Shown here: piece by piece, positions 7,510 through 16,009 of the stretch
Position numbering within the stretch: the first letter of the stretch is position 1
How the letters are laid out: the number at the start of each line of letters is the position of its first letter
NCBI GenBank assembly: GCA_937935995.1
Contig: CALGXF010000022.1
Span: 1-18,665, forward strand
Reading direction: 5' to 3'
DNA length: 18,665 nucleotides
Source: an uncultured Alphaproteobacteria bacterium
Lineage (GTDB): Bacteria > Pseudomonadota > Alphaproteobacteria > CAAHEQ01 > UBA3637
The notes under the pieces: generated by a model
Database searches by the model: none
Told to the model about the DNA's origin: nothing
What the model saw: only the letters and a program-made list of their open reading frames with translations
Translations under genes and position numbers: made by a program

Positions 7510-9341
7510 CATGGCAAGCGGACGGCATTAAAAAAGTAACAAGACGGACTTTCTTGATGGGCGGTGCGCAAATTGCGCTGGCTTCGATTTTATTCGGCCG
7601 CATGTTTTATTTGCAGGTCGTGGAAGCCGATAAATATAAAATGCTGGCGGACAAAAACCGGATTGGATTAAAGTTGATTGCGCCGCCGCGCGGGTTGATT
7701 TTAGACTGTAATGATATCCCGCTTGCCTATAATCGCAAAACGTTTCGCAGCGTTATTGTGGCAGAAGATACAAACGGAAATCTGCGCTCGACTTTGTTGA
7801 ACTTTGGCAAGCTGGTGCCTGTTTCGGACGAAGAGTATGAACGCATTTTGAAAGAAATTAAACAAAAAAGAGCTTTCATGTCCGTTCGGGTAAAGGATGA
7901 TTTATCATTTGATGAAATGGCTTCCATTCAATTGAACATTCCGGATTTACCGGGTATTTCTATTGAAGACAGCTTAATGCGGGTTTATCCGTCCGGCGAA
8001 AAAAGCGCGCATGCCATCGGGTATGTGTCTTTTATGACGGACGAGGATTTGAAAAATCAGGAAGAACTGCAAAAAATGCCGGATATTCGCATCGGTCGAA
8101 CAGGCGTTGAAGAGTTTTATGAAAACCGTTTATACGGCCAAACCGGAACGCGGAAAATTGAAATCAATGCGGTTGGCCGCGAAGTCCGGGAATTGGAAAA
8201 ACAGGATGCTGTCCCCGGTGAAAATTTAAGATTGTTTTTGGATTCTCGCCTGCAAGAGGTCGGATATCATGCGTTAAAAGAAGAAGCCGGTTCTGCGGTT
8301 TTAATTGATATTGAAACGGGCGGCGTAAAGATGTTGGTTTCGACGCCGTCTTATGATCCGAATATATTTAATGCGCCGTTGGATGTGAAAACATGGAAGA
8401 ATTTGTCTCAAAATGAACGGCGGCCGTTGATGAATAAAGCGATTGCCGGACAATATTCTCCCGGGTCTGTGTTTAAAATTGTTGTTGCATTAGCAGCGCT
8501 TGAAAACGGTATTATCAATGAAAAGACGCGCATTCAATGTGACGGACGTCTGTTTGTCGGCGACCACCCGTTCCACTGTTGGAAAAAGACGGGACACGGG
8601 CCGTTGAATTTAGTCGAAGCGTTGCAGCATTCGTGCGATATTTTCTTTTATCAAATCGCTTACGATACGGGTGTTGATAAGATTGTTGAGATGGCATCGC
8701 GGCTTGGGTTCGGAGATGTAACCGGTATTGATTTGGTCGGCGAAAAAGCGGGACTTTTGCCGTCGCGGGCATGGAAAGAAGCTAAATACGGAGATGCTTG
8801 GCGGCGTGGGGATACGATGAATATGGGCATCGGGCAGGGCTTTTTATTGGCGACGCCCTTGCAAATGGCTGTGATGATGGCCAGAGTCAGCGGCAAAGGC
8901 AAAAAAATCATGCCGCGCTTGTTACAGTCGGATGTTGCTCAAACGGCCGAATCGTTGAATATTTCGCCGCAACATTTGGCGTTGGTTTTAAAAGGGTTAC
9001 GCGCGGTTGTTAATGAACGCGGCGGGACAGCTTATCATACCCGCATCAATGTGAACGGCCAGCGCATGGGCGGGAAAACGGCCAGTACGCAAATTCGCCG
9101 GATTACGTTGAAAGAGCGGGAAGAGGGCTTGAAGAAACAACATGAGCTTAAATGGAAAGATCGTGACCATGCTTTCTTTGTGGGGTATGCGCCGACGGAT
9201 AAGCCGAAATATGCGTTGGCGGTTGCCGTAGAACATGGCGGCGGCGGTGGGTCTAAAGCGGCACCGATTGCCGGAGAAATTATGCGAAAAGTCCTTGAAT
9301 TGGAACAAATTGATAAAGAAACACAAAAGGATGACAAATGA
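7506..9341 (+). CDS. mrdA: Penicillin-binding protein 2 (elongation transpeptidase)
   Basis: This is the class B PBP that cross-links side-wall peptidoglycan with RodA. The 611 residues match the family. An N-terminal anchor (about 15-35) precedes the pedestal domain (PPRGLILDCNDIPLAYN, where DRNG is usual). The transpeptidase domain carries SPGSVFK with catalytic Ser321 and Lys324, the second motif SCD at 376-378 (PBP2 proteins normally have SxD here), and the third motif at 524-526. That third motif reads KTA, followed by STQ, where KTG or KSG followed by TxQ is expected. The rest of the fold, including GIGQGFLLATPLQMA and the C-terminal AFFVGYAP, is intact, so the protein is probably active. 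ATGA overlaps join it to mreD and rodA. Confidence 0.95.
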   Translation: MTWQADGIKKVTRRTFLMGGAQIALASILFGRMFYLQVVEADKYKMLADKNRIGLKLIAPPRGLILDCNDIPLAYNRKTFRSVIVAEDTNGNLRSTLLNFGKLVPVSDEEYERILKEIKQKRAFMSVRVKDDLSFDEMASIQLNIPDLPGISIEDSLMRVYPSGEKSAHAIGYVSFMTDEDLKNQEELQKMPDIRIGRTGVEEFYENRLYGQTGTRKIEINAVGREVRELEKQDAVPGENLRLFLDSRLQEVGYHALKEEAGSAVLIDIETGGVKMLVSTPSYDPNIFNAPLDVKTWKNLSQNERRPLMNKAIAGQYSPGSVFKIVVALAALENGIINEKTRIQCDGRLFVGDHPFHCWKKTGHGPLNLVEALQHSCDIFFYQIAYDTGVDKIVEMASRLGFGDVTGIDLVGEKAGLLPSRAWKEAKYGDAWRRGDTMNMGIGQGFLLATPLQMAVMMARVSGKGKKIMPRLLQSDVAQTAESLNISPQHLALVLKGLRAVVNERGGTAYHTRINVNGQRMGGKTASTQIRRITLKEREEGLKKQHELKWKDRDHAFFVGYAPTDKPKYALAVAVEHGGGGGSKAAPIAGEIMRKVLELEQIDKETQKDDK

Positions 9342-10498
9342 GTCTTTTCTTGGATAGAAACTGTTATTTTAAAGATTTTGAAATGTCAATCAAAGACAAA
9401 CTGTTAACGATGAGCTGGTCATTCTTTTTCCTGATTTGTTGTGTCGTCGGGATGGGCATCATGTTATTGTACTCGGTTGCCGGCGGCTCGATGGAACCGT
9501 GGGCGGCTAAACAATTTTTCCGGTTTATCATGGGATGTTGCGTCTTTTTCACCATCTTATTGATTGACTTGCGGTTTTGGATGAAATACGCCTACGTTTT
9601 TTATGCCATCAGTTTGTTGTTGTTGATTGCCGTTGATGTGCGCGGCGTTGTCGGAATGGGGGCTCAACGGTGGTTGGATTTGGGATTTATGCAATTGCAA
9701 CCGTCGGAACTGATGAAAATTAATTTAGTTCTGGCGTTGGCGCGGTATTTTCATGGCAGCACGGATGAAGATGTTGAACGAACGACTCATTTGATTATTC
9801 CGACGGTGATGATGGCTTTGCCGGTCGGCCTGATTTTGGTTCAGCCCGATTTAGGGACAGCCTCTATGTTGGTTTTTGTGACGGTTGCTATTTTCTTTTT
9901 GGTCGGCGTTCAATGGTGGAAGTTTGCTTTGGTCGGTGCGGCCGGTTTGGCGGCTATTCCGATCGGGTGGCATTTTTTGCATGATTACCAGCGCCAGCGT
10001 GTTTTAACTTTCTTGGATCCGGAAAGAGATCCTTTGGGTGCCGGCTATCACATTATGCAGTCTAAAATTACGTTGGGTTCCGGAGGGCTTTTCGGTAAAG
10101 GCTTTTTGGAAGGAACGCAAAGCCATCTCAATTTTATTCCGGAAAAACATACTGATTTTATTTTTACCGTTTTGTCCGAAGAGTTCGGGTTAATCGGATC
10201 ATCGCTTTTGTTGATTTTATACATGGCTATTATTCTGTTGGGATTCAGAATGGCTTTGAAAAGCAGCAATTTTTTCGGTAAAATTTTGGCATTGGGATTG
10301 ATTGTAAATTTTTCGTTGTATGTCTTTATTAACACAGCCATGGTAATGGGATTATTGCCGGTGGTCGGTGTTCCGTTGCCCCTTGTTTCATACGGTGGTT
10401 CGGCAATGATGGTGTTGATGGCGGGCTTCGGATTTATCGAATGCGTTTATGTGAATCAGGAAATGGTTATCGGCAGGCTGGGTTCCAGTGATGCGTAA
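9338..10498 (+). CDS. rodA: Peptidoglycan glycosyltransferase RodA (SEDS family)
   Basis: This is the SEDS-family glycan polymerase of the elongasome, partner of PBP2. It has 386 residues with about ten membrane segments. The diagnostic large periplasmic loop reads FLDPERDPLGAGYHIMQSK and contains the conserved Asp region needed for polymerisation. It is followed by GSGGLFGKGFLEGTQ, the IPEKHTDFIF signature and the C-terminal VGVPLPLVSYGGSAM. The ATG overlaps the mrdA stop (ATGA), and the N-terminal extension before the first helix is normal for alphaproteobacteria. It ends the operon; the stop lies 4 bases from the convergent recO stop, and no hairpin-plus-U-tract terminator is visible. Confidence 0.96.
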   Translation: MSLFLDRNCYFKDFEMSIKDKLLTMSWSFFFLICCVVGMGIMLLYSVAGGSMEPWAAKQFFRFIMGCCVFFTILLIDLRFWMKYAYVFYAISLLLLIAVDVRGVVGMGAQRWLDLGFMQLQPSELMKINLVLALARYFHGSTDEDVERTTHLIIPTVMMALPVGLILVQPDLGTASMLVFVTVAIFFLVGVQWWKFALVGAAGLAAIPIGWHFLHDYQRQRVLTFLDPERDPLGAGYHIMQSKITLGSGGLFGKGFLEGTQSHLNFIPEKHTDFIFTVLSEEFGLIGSSLLLILYMAIILLGFRMALKSSNFFGKILALGLIVNFSLYVFINTAMVMGLLPVVGVPLPLVSYGGSAMMVLMAGFGFIECVYVNQEMVIGRLGSSDA

Positions 10499-10502
10499 CG
10501 CG

Positions 10503-11177
10503 TTATATTTTCAATAAAGTTTGTCGCATGCCGGGCATTTTGCGGACATGAGCTGATAAAAAATATCCGGTCAGGAGTAAACCGCTTTGAATGTCTTGCG
10601 GTGTGGCGGGGACATCTTTATACAAAAAAGCCGGCAAAGAAAGCAGCTTTTCCCGATACGGATCTCCTTTTTCACGGCTGACGGCACGAGCCGTTTTAGG
10701 TGACACGTAGGCTAAATCATTCGGGTCACCGCCGCCCGCGCATTTGGTTAAATCCATTCCGAACCCTAAAACGCTTAATAAACGAGCTTCAAACCGCACA
10801 TATGCTGCCAGCCAATCTTTTTCATCGATTTTATCTAAAAAGGTCAATAATTGATTAAAAAAATCAGGCAAGGATTCGCGTTCGGGCAGAGATTCGTCCA
10901 ATAGCTGGCAAAGCGTTGACAATGCTGCCAGACGCGGTCGGTCTTCCAAGTAACGAATACTGAAAGCATTGACGGTTTCACAGGTGTAGTTACCCAAATG
11001 TTCTGCCAACCGAGCATGCCATTTGACGGACACAAAAGTGCCGGGCTGTGGAATGATTTTAGAACGGATTAGCCCGAGATGTCGGCCATGATTTTGCGTA
11101 AAAACACTTAAGATGATGCCACTTTCTCCATGACGGCGGCAGGCCAGAACAAAGCCCGTATCACTGAAATCAGGCAT
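10503..11177 (-). CDS. recO: DNA repair protein RecO
   Basis: This RecFOR-pathway mediator anneals ssDNA and loads RecA with RecR. It has 224 residues with an N-terminal OB-fold (FVLACRRHGESGIILSVFT, then GLIRSKIIPQPGTFVSVKW) and a helical C-terminal domain. The alphaproteobacterial hallmark AYVSPKTARAVSREKGDPY is present. Only one cysteine of the zinc-finger region remains (KCAGGG), as in many alphaproteobacterial RecO proteins. The chosen ATG (11177-11175) starts MPDFSDTGFV and overlaps the era stop by 8 bases; a longer frame to 11216 is era sequence. It is last in lepB-rnc-era-recO. Confidence 0.93.
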   Translation of the reverse strand: MPDFSDTGFVLACRRHGESGIILSVFTQNHGRHLGLIRSKIIPQPGTFVSVKWHARLAEHLGNYTCETVNAFSIRYLEDRPRLAALSTLCQLLDESLPERESLPDFFNQLLTFLDKIDEKDWLAAYVRFEARLLSVLGFGMDLTKCAGGGDPNDLAYVSPKTARAVSREKGDPYREKLLSLPAFLYKDVPATPQDIQSGLLLTGYFLSAHVRKMPGMRQTLLKI

Positions 11178-12072
11178 TGAAATCCAATCCCCATTCTTGG
11201 TAACGTGCCGGATCATTGACCCAATTTTCGCGGACTTTTACGAATAAAAACAGATGAACCTTTTGCCCCAGCAACTGTGTTAATTCATAACGGGCAGCAG
11301 CGCCGATTTTCTTGAGCATCGAGCCGTTTTTCCCGATAATAATGGCTTTTTGGCCTTCTCGTTCAACGTAAATGGTTTGATCGATTTTAATGTCGCCCTT
11401 CGCTGTTTGAGTCCAATTGGTTGTTTCAACCGTCAAGGAATAGGGCAATTCTTGTTGCAAATGCATGTAAAGTTTTTCTCGGGTGACTTCAGCCGCAAAC
11501 AAACGGTTCGGCAGGTCGGATAAATTATCTTCGGGAAACATATAAGGTCCGACCGGCATGTGTGCGGCCAGATAATCCAATAACTCTTTGACATTTTCAC
11601 CGGTTTTGGCACTGATTAAAAAAGTCTGTGTAAAGATGGGAATATCCTTTAATTGTTGAATCAGCGGCAGCAGCTTTTCTTTTTCCAGCAAATCGATTTT
11701 ATTGAGAACCAAAACGGTTTTTTGGTCGTTTTTTTGTAAATTGTCAATAATCATCGTTGTATTGTCGTCAATGCCTTTTTGCGCGTCAATCAAAAGCAAG
11801 CGAACGTCCGCATCGTTCGATTCTGTCCAAGCCGTTGCGACCATAGCGCGGTCTAAACGCCTTTTGGGTTTGAAAATGCCCGGCACATCCACTAAAATAA
11901 TTTGACTTGTTCCGGCCATGACGATGCCCCGAACGCGAGACCGTGTTGTTTGAACTTTGGGGGATACGATTGAAATCTTGGCTCCGACCAGTAAATTCAC
12001 CAAAGTCGATTTGCCGGCGTTGGGAGCGCCTAAAACCGCAACAAAGCCGCATTTTGTTTCAGGTTGCGTCAT
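11170..12072 (-). CDS. era: Ribosome-biogenesis GTPase Era
   Basis: This essential GTPase binds the 3' end of 16S rRNA and assists 30S assembly. The 300 residues match the family. Motifs in order: G1 GAPNAGKST, G2 within QTTRSRVRG, G3 DVPGIF, G4 NKID, G5 SAKTG, and a C-terminal KH RNA-binding domain with the GKNG loop. The ATG lies inside the 3' end of rnc (14-base overlap), and its 3' end overlaps recO. The gene order rnc-era-recO is conserved across proteobacteria. Confidence 0.97.
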   Translation of the reverse strand: MTQPETKCGFVAVLGAPNAGKSTLVNLLVGAKISIVSPKVQTTRSRVRGIVMAGTSQIILVDVPGIFKPKRRLDRAMVATAWTESNDADVRLLLIDAQKGIDDNTTMIIDNLQKNDQKTVLVLNKIDLLEKEKLLPLIQQLKDIPIFTQTFLISAKTGENVKELLDYLAAHMPVGPYMFPEDNLSDLPNRLFAAEVTREKLYMHLQQELPYSLTVETTNWTQTAKGDIKIDQTIYVEREGQKAIIIGKNGSMLKKIGAAARYELTQLLGQKVHLFLFVKVRENWVNDPARYQEWGLDFNA

Positions 12073-12709
12073 GATTGTTTTCCTTTAAAAATTGTTCGGC
12101 CGCCGCTTGTTCCGCCAATCTTTTGGAGGTACCGGCTCCGATAACACCGTCATACCCGTTCATTTTGACTTCGACTTTAAAATGCGGTGCATGATCCGGC
12201 CCCGTGCGTTCAATCAGCGTATATGTCGGCAATCCCAATTTGTGGCGATGCCCCCATTCTTGTAAAGCTGTTTTGGCATCTACGGGCGGTTGAATTTTTT
12301 GGCTGATTAAATCAGCATATAAAGGCGTGATAAAATGTTGAGCCGCCATTAACCCGCCGTCCAAATAAACAGCCCCCATTAATGCTTCCAAAACATCCGC
12401 CAAAATGGACTGATTTCGGCGCAATTCCGGTTCGTTGGTTTTCAAATCATCGGGAAGTTTTAAGGTATGTGCCAGCATCGCCAAAGTTTCCTCGCGAACC
12501 AAAGCCGTAAAGCGTTTAGCCAAATCGCCTTCCAATTCTTGCGGATGTTTTTTGTACAGCAGCTCGGCAATAACCAATCCTAAAACGCGATCACCTAAAA
12601 ACTCCAGTCGTTCATAAGCCGCTGCTTTGCTGCCGTGTGCCAGTGTTAACGCCTGTGTCAAAAGGGCTTTGTTTTGAAAGGTGTATCCGATTTTTTCTTC
12701 CAAAGTCAT
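12059..12709 (-). CDS. rnc: Ribonuclease III
   Basis: This double-strand-specific endoribonuclease matures rRNA and some mRNAs. It has 216 residues from the chosen ATG (12709-12707, MTLEEKIGYTF). The catalytic signature ERLEFLGDRVLGL and the second metal-binding segment ADVLEALMGAVYLD supply the acidic residues. The double-stranded RNA-binding domain follows from about residue 140 (DAKTALQEWGH through the SKRLAEQAAAEQFL helix). The start is fixed by the ATGA overlap with the lepB stop; a longer frame to 12763 only reuses lepB sequence. Confidence 0.96.
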   Translation of the reverse strand: MTLEEKIGYTFQNKALLTQALTLAHGSKAAAYERLEFLGDRVLGLVIAELLYKKHPQELEGDLAKRFTALVREETLAMLAHTLKLPDDLKTNEPELRRNQSILADVLEALMGAVYLDGGLMAAQHFITPLYADLISQKIQPPVDAKTALQEWGHRHKLGLPTYTLIERTGPDHAPHFKVEVKMNGYDGVIGAGTSKRLAEQAAAEQFLKENNHDAT

Positions 12710-13482
12710 GGTTGAATTCCCATAAAAAGTCTGTCCCAACGAATGGAGCGTCCCCAATTCCAAAAGGCCAGAAAAGGAGAAGTTCCGTTGTTGGAGTAAA
12801 AAATAAATTGCGCTTTTCCGATCAGATTTTCCTGCGGAACAAAGCCGACGGCATCAAACCGGCTGTCTTGAGAATTATCCCGGTTGTCGCCCATGAAAAA
12901 GAAGTGATTTTCTGGCACATGATACGGCGGTGTATTATCTGCGGGACCTTCATCCGACAATTCCATGATTTCATGCACTATGCCGTTGGGCAGCGTTTCG
13001 TCATAAACCGTATAAGTAGCTGTTTGACCGTATGCGTTTTGTCCGGTTTCATAACGTTTAAATGTGCGCGGGATGAGTTGGTCATTAATATAAAGGCGCC
13101 CGTCTTTCATTTGGACAGTGTCTCCCGGCATGCCGATGAGACGTTTGATATAATCTTCGCTGGTCAAAGCACGGTATAAATACGGTTTATCCGGATTTTG
13201 CGGCCGGCGGAAAATAACCACATCGCCTTGTTTGGGTTCCGAATAAAAAAGACGACCGGAGAAAGGAATAAAGCTAAACGGAAAAGAATGCTTTGAATAA
13301 CCGTAACTGTATTTGCTGGCAAACAGATAATCTCCAATCAGCAAAGACGGAATCATAGAGCCGGATGGAATGTTAAACGGCGCACCGATTAAACTGCGGA
13401 TGAGAACAGCAATGACGGCCGCCCATAAAATTGCTTTGAGATTTTCCCGAATCCACCCTTTTTTATTTTTTGTTTCACGCAT
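12706..13482 (-). CDS. lepB: Signal peptidase I
   Basis: This membrane-bound serine protease removes signal peptides from Sec/Tat-exported proteins. It has 258 residues with one N-terminal membrane helix (about 15-33). The catalytic nucleophile is Ser42 in PSGSMIPSL and the general base is Lys113 in YIKRLIGMPGD. The later conserved FFMGDNRDNSQDSR box is intact, and the C-terminus ends just after the catalytic domain. It is first in lepB-rnc-era-recO. No good Shine-Dalgarno precedes the ATG, only an A-rich stretch. The commonly preceding acpS/pdxJ genes are absent; divergent tgt lies upstream. Confidence 0.96.
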   Translation of the reverse strand: MRETKNKKGWIRENLKAILWAAVIAVLIRSLIGAPFNIPSGSMIPSLLIGDYLFASKYSYGYSKHSFPFSFIPFSGRLFYSEPKQGDVVIFRRPQNPDKPYLYRALTSEDYIKRLIGMPGDTVQMKDGRLYINDQLIPRTFKRYETGQNAYGQTATYTVYDETLPNGIVHEIMELSDEGPADNTPPYHVPENHFFFMGDNRDNSQDSRFDAVGFVPQENLIGKAQFIFYSNNGTSPFLAFWNWGRSIRWDRLFMGIQP

Positions 13483-13570
13483 CTTTTGTCTTTTACTTTT
13501 TACTGTTTTTTGTTATAAGAGAACATATATCATAAAGAGGTTTTGTTCAAAATTCAATAGGAAGTATAAC
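13483..13570. promoter_or_regulatory. tgt: Divergent lepB / tgt intergenic region with candidate tgt promoter
   Basis: This 88-base AT-rich spacer lies between divergent genes. The best plus-strand candidate is TTTACT at 13492-13497, a 16-base gap and TATAAG at 13514-13519 (5 of 6 to the consensus). AGGAAG at about 13559-13564 is the tgt ribosome site. Promoters for both directions should be here; only the tgt one can be suggested. Confidence 0.4.
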
Positions 13571-14689
13571 ATGTTGGACTTTAAGATTACAAAAACATCG
13601 GGCAAAGCCCGCCGCGGCGAATTGAAAACGGCGCACGGAACCGTACAAACACCGGCTTTTATGCCTGTCGGGACGGCGGCAACAGTCAAAGCGATGTTGC
13701 CCGAATCGGTGGCTTCAACCGGGGCGCAAATTATTTTGGGCAACACGTATCATTTGATGCTTCGGCCGGGCGCAGAACGAATCGCACAACTGGGCGGCTT
13801 GCACCGTTTTATGGGATGGTATGGGCCGATTTTAACGGATTCGGGCGGGTTCCAAGTGATGTCTTTGTCTCAACTGCGCAAAATTTCGGAAGAAGGTGTT
13901 TCGTTTGCTTCCCATATTGACGGTAAGCGGTATATGCTGTCTCCCGAACGCTCCATCGAAATTCAATATTTGCTTGATTCGGATATTACGATGGCTTTTG
14001 ACGAATGTATGCCGTATCCGTCTTCTCGCAAAGCTGTGGAAAAATCAATGGAACGGTCGATGCGGTGGGCCAGCCGGTCAAAAAATGCTTTTAAAAACAG
14101 AGACGGTTACGGCATTTTCGGTATCAATCAAGGCGGCATGCATCCCGACTTGCGGGCTGTTTCGGCCGAAGCTTTAACAAAAATCGGTTTTGACGGATAT
14201 GCCATCGGCGGATTAGCTGTGGGAGAAGGGCAGGAAATGATGTTCCAAATGTTGGACGTTATTCCGGGAATGTTGCCGGAAAACAAGCCGCGGTATTTGA
14301 TGGGAGTCGGTCGGCCGTCAGACATTGTCGGGGCGGTTTTGCGGGGCGTTGATATGTTTGACTGTGTGATGCCGACGCGTTCGGGACGGACGGCTTTGGC
14401 CTTTACGCGCGAAGGGACGTTGAATCTGCGCAATGCGGTTCATCAGGAAGATTCCAGTCCGTTGGATGCGCATTGTTCTTGCCCGGCGTGTACGAATTAT
14501 TCACGAGCCTATTTGCATCATTTGTTCCGGACGGGCGAGATTTTGGGATGTATGTTGCTGACGTGGCATAATATTCAATACTATCAAGACTTGATGCGTT
14601 CTATTCGGACGGCTGTCGAAAAAGATAAGTATGAAGATTTTGCGGCAGATTTCTTTGAGAAACAAAAAACAGCCAAGAGACCGTTATGA
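13571..14689 (+). CDS. tgt: tRNA-guanine transglycosylase (queuine/preQ1)
   Basis: This enzyme exchanges guanine 34 in GUN-anticodon tRNAs for preQ1, the queuosine pathway. It has 372 residues from the ATG preceded by AGGA 8 bases away; the frame extends to 13370 but that part is lepB-complementary. The base-binding Asp lies in LTDSGGFQVMSL (residue 90). The nucleophile Asp264 lies in VDMFDCVMPTR, and zinc ligands C302, C304, C307 (CSCPAC) and H333 sit at the same numbering I recall for the E. coli enzyme. queA, often adjacent, is not in the window. The stop overlaps the next start (ATGA). Confidence 0.96.
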   Translation: MLDFKITKTSGKARRGELKTAHGTVQTPAFMPVGTAATVKAMLPESVASTGAQIILGNTYHLMLRPGAERIAQLGGLHRFMGWYGPILTDSGGFQVMSLSQLRKISEEGVSFASHIDGKRYMLSPERSIEIQYLLDSDITMAFDECMPYPSSRKAVEKSMERSMRWASRSKNAFKNRDGYGIFGINQGGMHPDLRAVSAEALTKIGFDGYAIGGLAVGEGQEMMFQMLDVIPGMLPENKPRYLMGVGRPSDIVGAVLRGVDMFDCVMPTRSGRTALAFTREGTLNLRNAVHQEDSSPLDAHCSCPACTNYSRAYLHHLFRTGEILGCMLLTWHNIQYYQDLMRSIRTAVEKDKYEDFAADFFEKQKTAKRPL

Positions 14690-15177
14690 CAGATGTTTCT
14701 CGCCGCGGCTTCGGTTGCCAGCCTTTGATAAATGATTTAAAAGAATTGGCGCGCCCGTTGTTGGGAAAACGCGGCTTTTCGTGTGTCGATATCATCGAGC
14801 GGTGGGCGGATGTCGTCGGTGCTGATTTATCGCGCGGTGTCCGGCCGGAAAAAATCGCTTATCCGCATGGGAAAAGAAGTGACGGAATCTTGCATGTCAT
14901 TTGTCAAGGCGGTGCGTTTGCGACGTTGTTGGAACATCGTAAAAAAATTGTGCTGGAACGTGTTAATACTTTTTTGGGATATTCGGCTGTTTGTGACATT
15001 AAAATCCGTCAAGGCGCTTTTTGTCAGGTCAAGCCGGATGTTTTGAAACCGATTGACCGGTCTTTACCGGAAACGGTTGTTCAGTCTTTGCGGGAAAAAG
15101 TAGAAACAATTGATGATGCGCCTCTGCAACAGGCTGTTTTCCGGCTCGGAGAAGCAATTTTTCAAAAGGAAGCTTGA
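14686..15177 (+). CDS. DUF721 / DciA-like protein
   Basis: This 163-residue soluble basic protein fits the DUF721 family (WADVVGADLSRGVRPEKI, then GILHVICQGGAFATLLEHRKKIVLERVN split by a Gly-rich turn, then a VCDIKIRQG strand). Some DUF721 members are DciA, which helps load the replicative helicase DnaB; whether this one does so is not shown. It overlaps tgt by ATGA. In alphaproteobacteria this family commonly stands before a DsbA-type gene, as here. Confidence 0.75.
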   Translation: MTDVSRRGFGCQPLINDLKELARPLLGKRGFSCVDIIERWADVVGADLSRGVRPEKIAYPHGKRSDGILHVICQGGAFATLLEHRKKIVLERVNTFLGYSAVCDIKIRQGAFCQVKPDVLKPIDRSLPETVVQSLREKVETIDDAPLQQAVFRLGEAIFQKEA

Positions 15178-15237
15178 TTCAGCTTGCTTTCAAAATAAGA
15201 ACGAATTAAACTGAAATAAATAACGAAAGGGAGAATG

Positions 15238-16008
15238 ATGAAAGGTTTATGGGCAATTATATTATTGGCTTTGGTGGTGTGGGGATACATTTACTACCGC
15301 AACAATCAAAACACGCCGATTGGCGGATTGGTTGCGCCGGAGCCGGCACCGCAAGATACGTATGAACCGTTGATTTTGGATTCTAAAAACGAAACGGGGA
15401 TTTTATCTATTTCGGCGCATGCGGCTGAAGCTGAACCCAAAGCATCTGCGGACGAGGTTCAAGAAACGTCCAAGCCGACAATTCTGCCGGAACAACCGCG
15501 CATGATGGGAAAAGAAGAAGCGCCGATAACGATGTACTTATTTTCTTCTTTGACATGCAGCCACTGCGTCCACTATCATTTAGAAACATTGCCAGAATTG
15601 GAAAAAAAGTATATCGATACCGGTAAAGTTAAGCTGGTTTATATTGATTTTCCGTTTGATCGGCGGGCGTTGGCCGGAGCGATGCTGACACGGTGTGCGC
15701 GGCCGGAATCGTATTGGAAGTTTTTAAATGTTTTATTTGAAAACCAAGATAAATGGGCTTTTAAGGAAAACGCGCAAGATATTGTGGCCGGATATGCGTC
15801 TTTGGTCGGCATGAGCAAGGCGGATATTCAGTCTTGTTTGGTGAATAAAATCTTAATGCAGTCCTTGATTCAAAATCGGGACGTTTTCATGAAGAAATAT
15901 GATATACAAGGGACGCCGACGACGGTTTTGGTTAAGGGAGAACAAGTTAAAACGGTTGTCGGAACGGACTTGAAATCGTTGGAGGACGCCATCAACGCGT
16001 TGGAATAA
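15238..16008 (+). CDS. Membrane-anchored DsbA-family thioredoxin-like protein
   Basis: This thiol-disulfide oxidoreductase of the DsbA/thioredoxin_4 type faces the periplasm. It has 256 residues from the second of two adjacent ATGs (15235 and 15238), chosen because AAAGGGAG ends only one base from the first. The N-terminus is an uncleaved membrane anchor (GLWAIILLALVVWGYIYY), followed by an acidic, disordered linker (about 25-95) and the thioredoxin domain. The active site is CSHC at about C107-C110 (CPHC is usual), and the cis-Pro loop is QGTPTT. Two further Cys (TRCARPE and QSCL) are typical of the subfamily. A 57-base gap before it could hold a weak promoter (TTGCTT 15184-15189, TAAACT 15207-15212). 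A likely role is disulfide formation in envelope proteins. Confidence 0.85.
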   Translation: MKGLWAIILLALVVWGYIYYRNNQNTPIGGLVAPEPAPQDTYEPLILDSKNETGILSISAHAAEAEPKASADEVQETSKPTILPEQPRMMGKEEAPITMYLFSSLTCSHCVHYHLETLPELEKKYIDTGKVKLVYIDFPFDRRALAGAMLTRCARPESYWKFLNVLFENQDKWAFKENAQDIVAGYASLVGMSKADIQSCLVNKILMQSLIQNRDVFMKKYDIQGTPTTVLVKGEQVKTVVGTDLKSLEDAINALE

Positions 16009-16009
16009 A

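Noticed and set aside
13370..13570. A 67-residue N-terminal extension of Tgt
   Set aside because: This stretch is the complement of lepB plus the promoter spacer. The strong AGGA site and the family start both point to ATG 13571.
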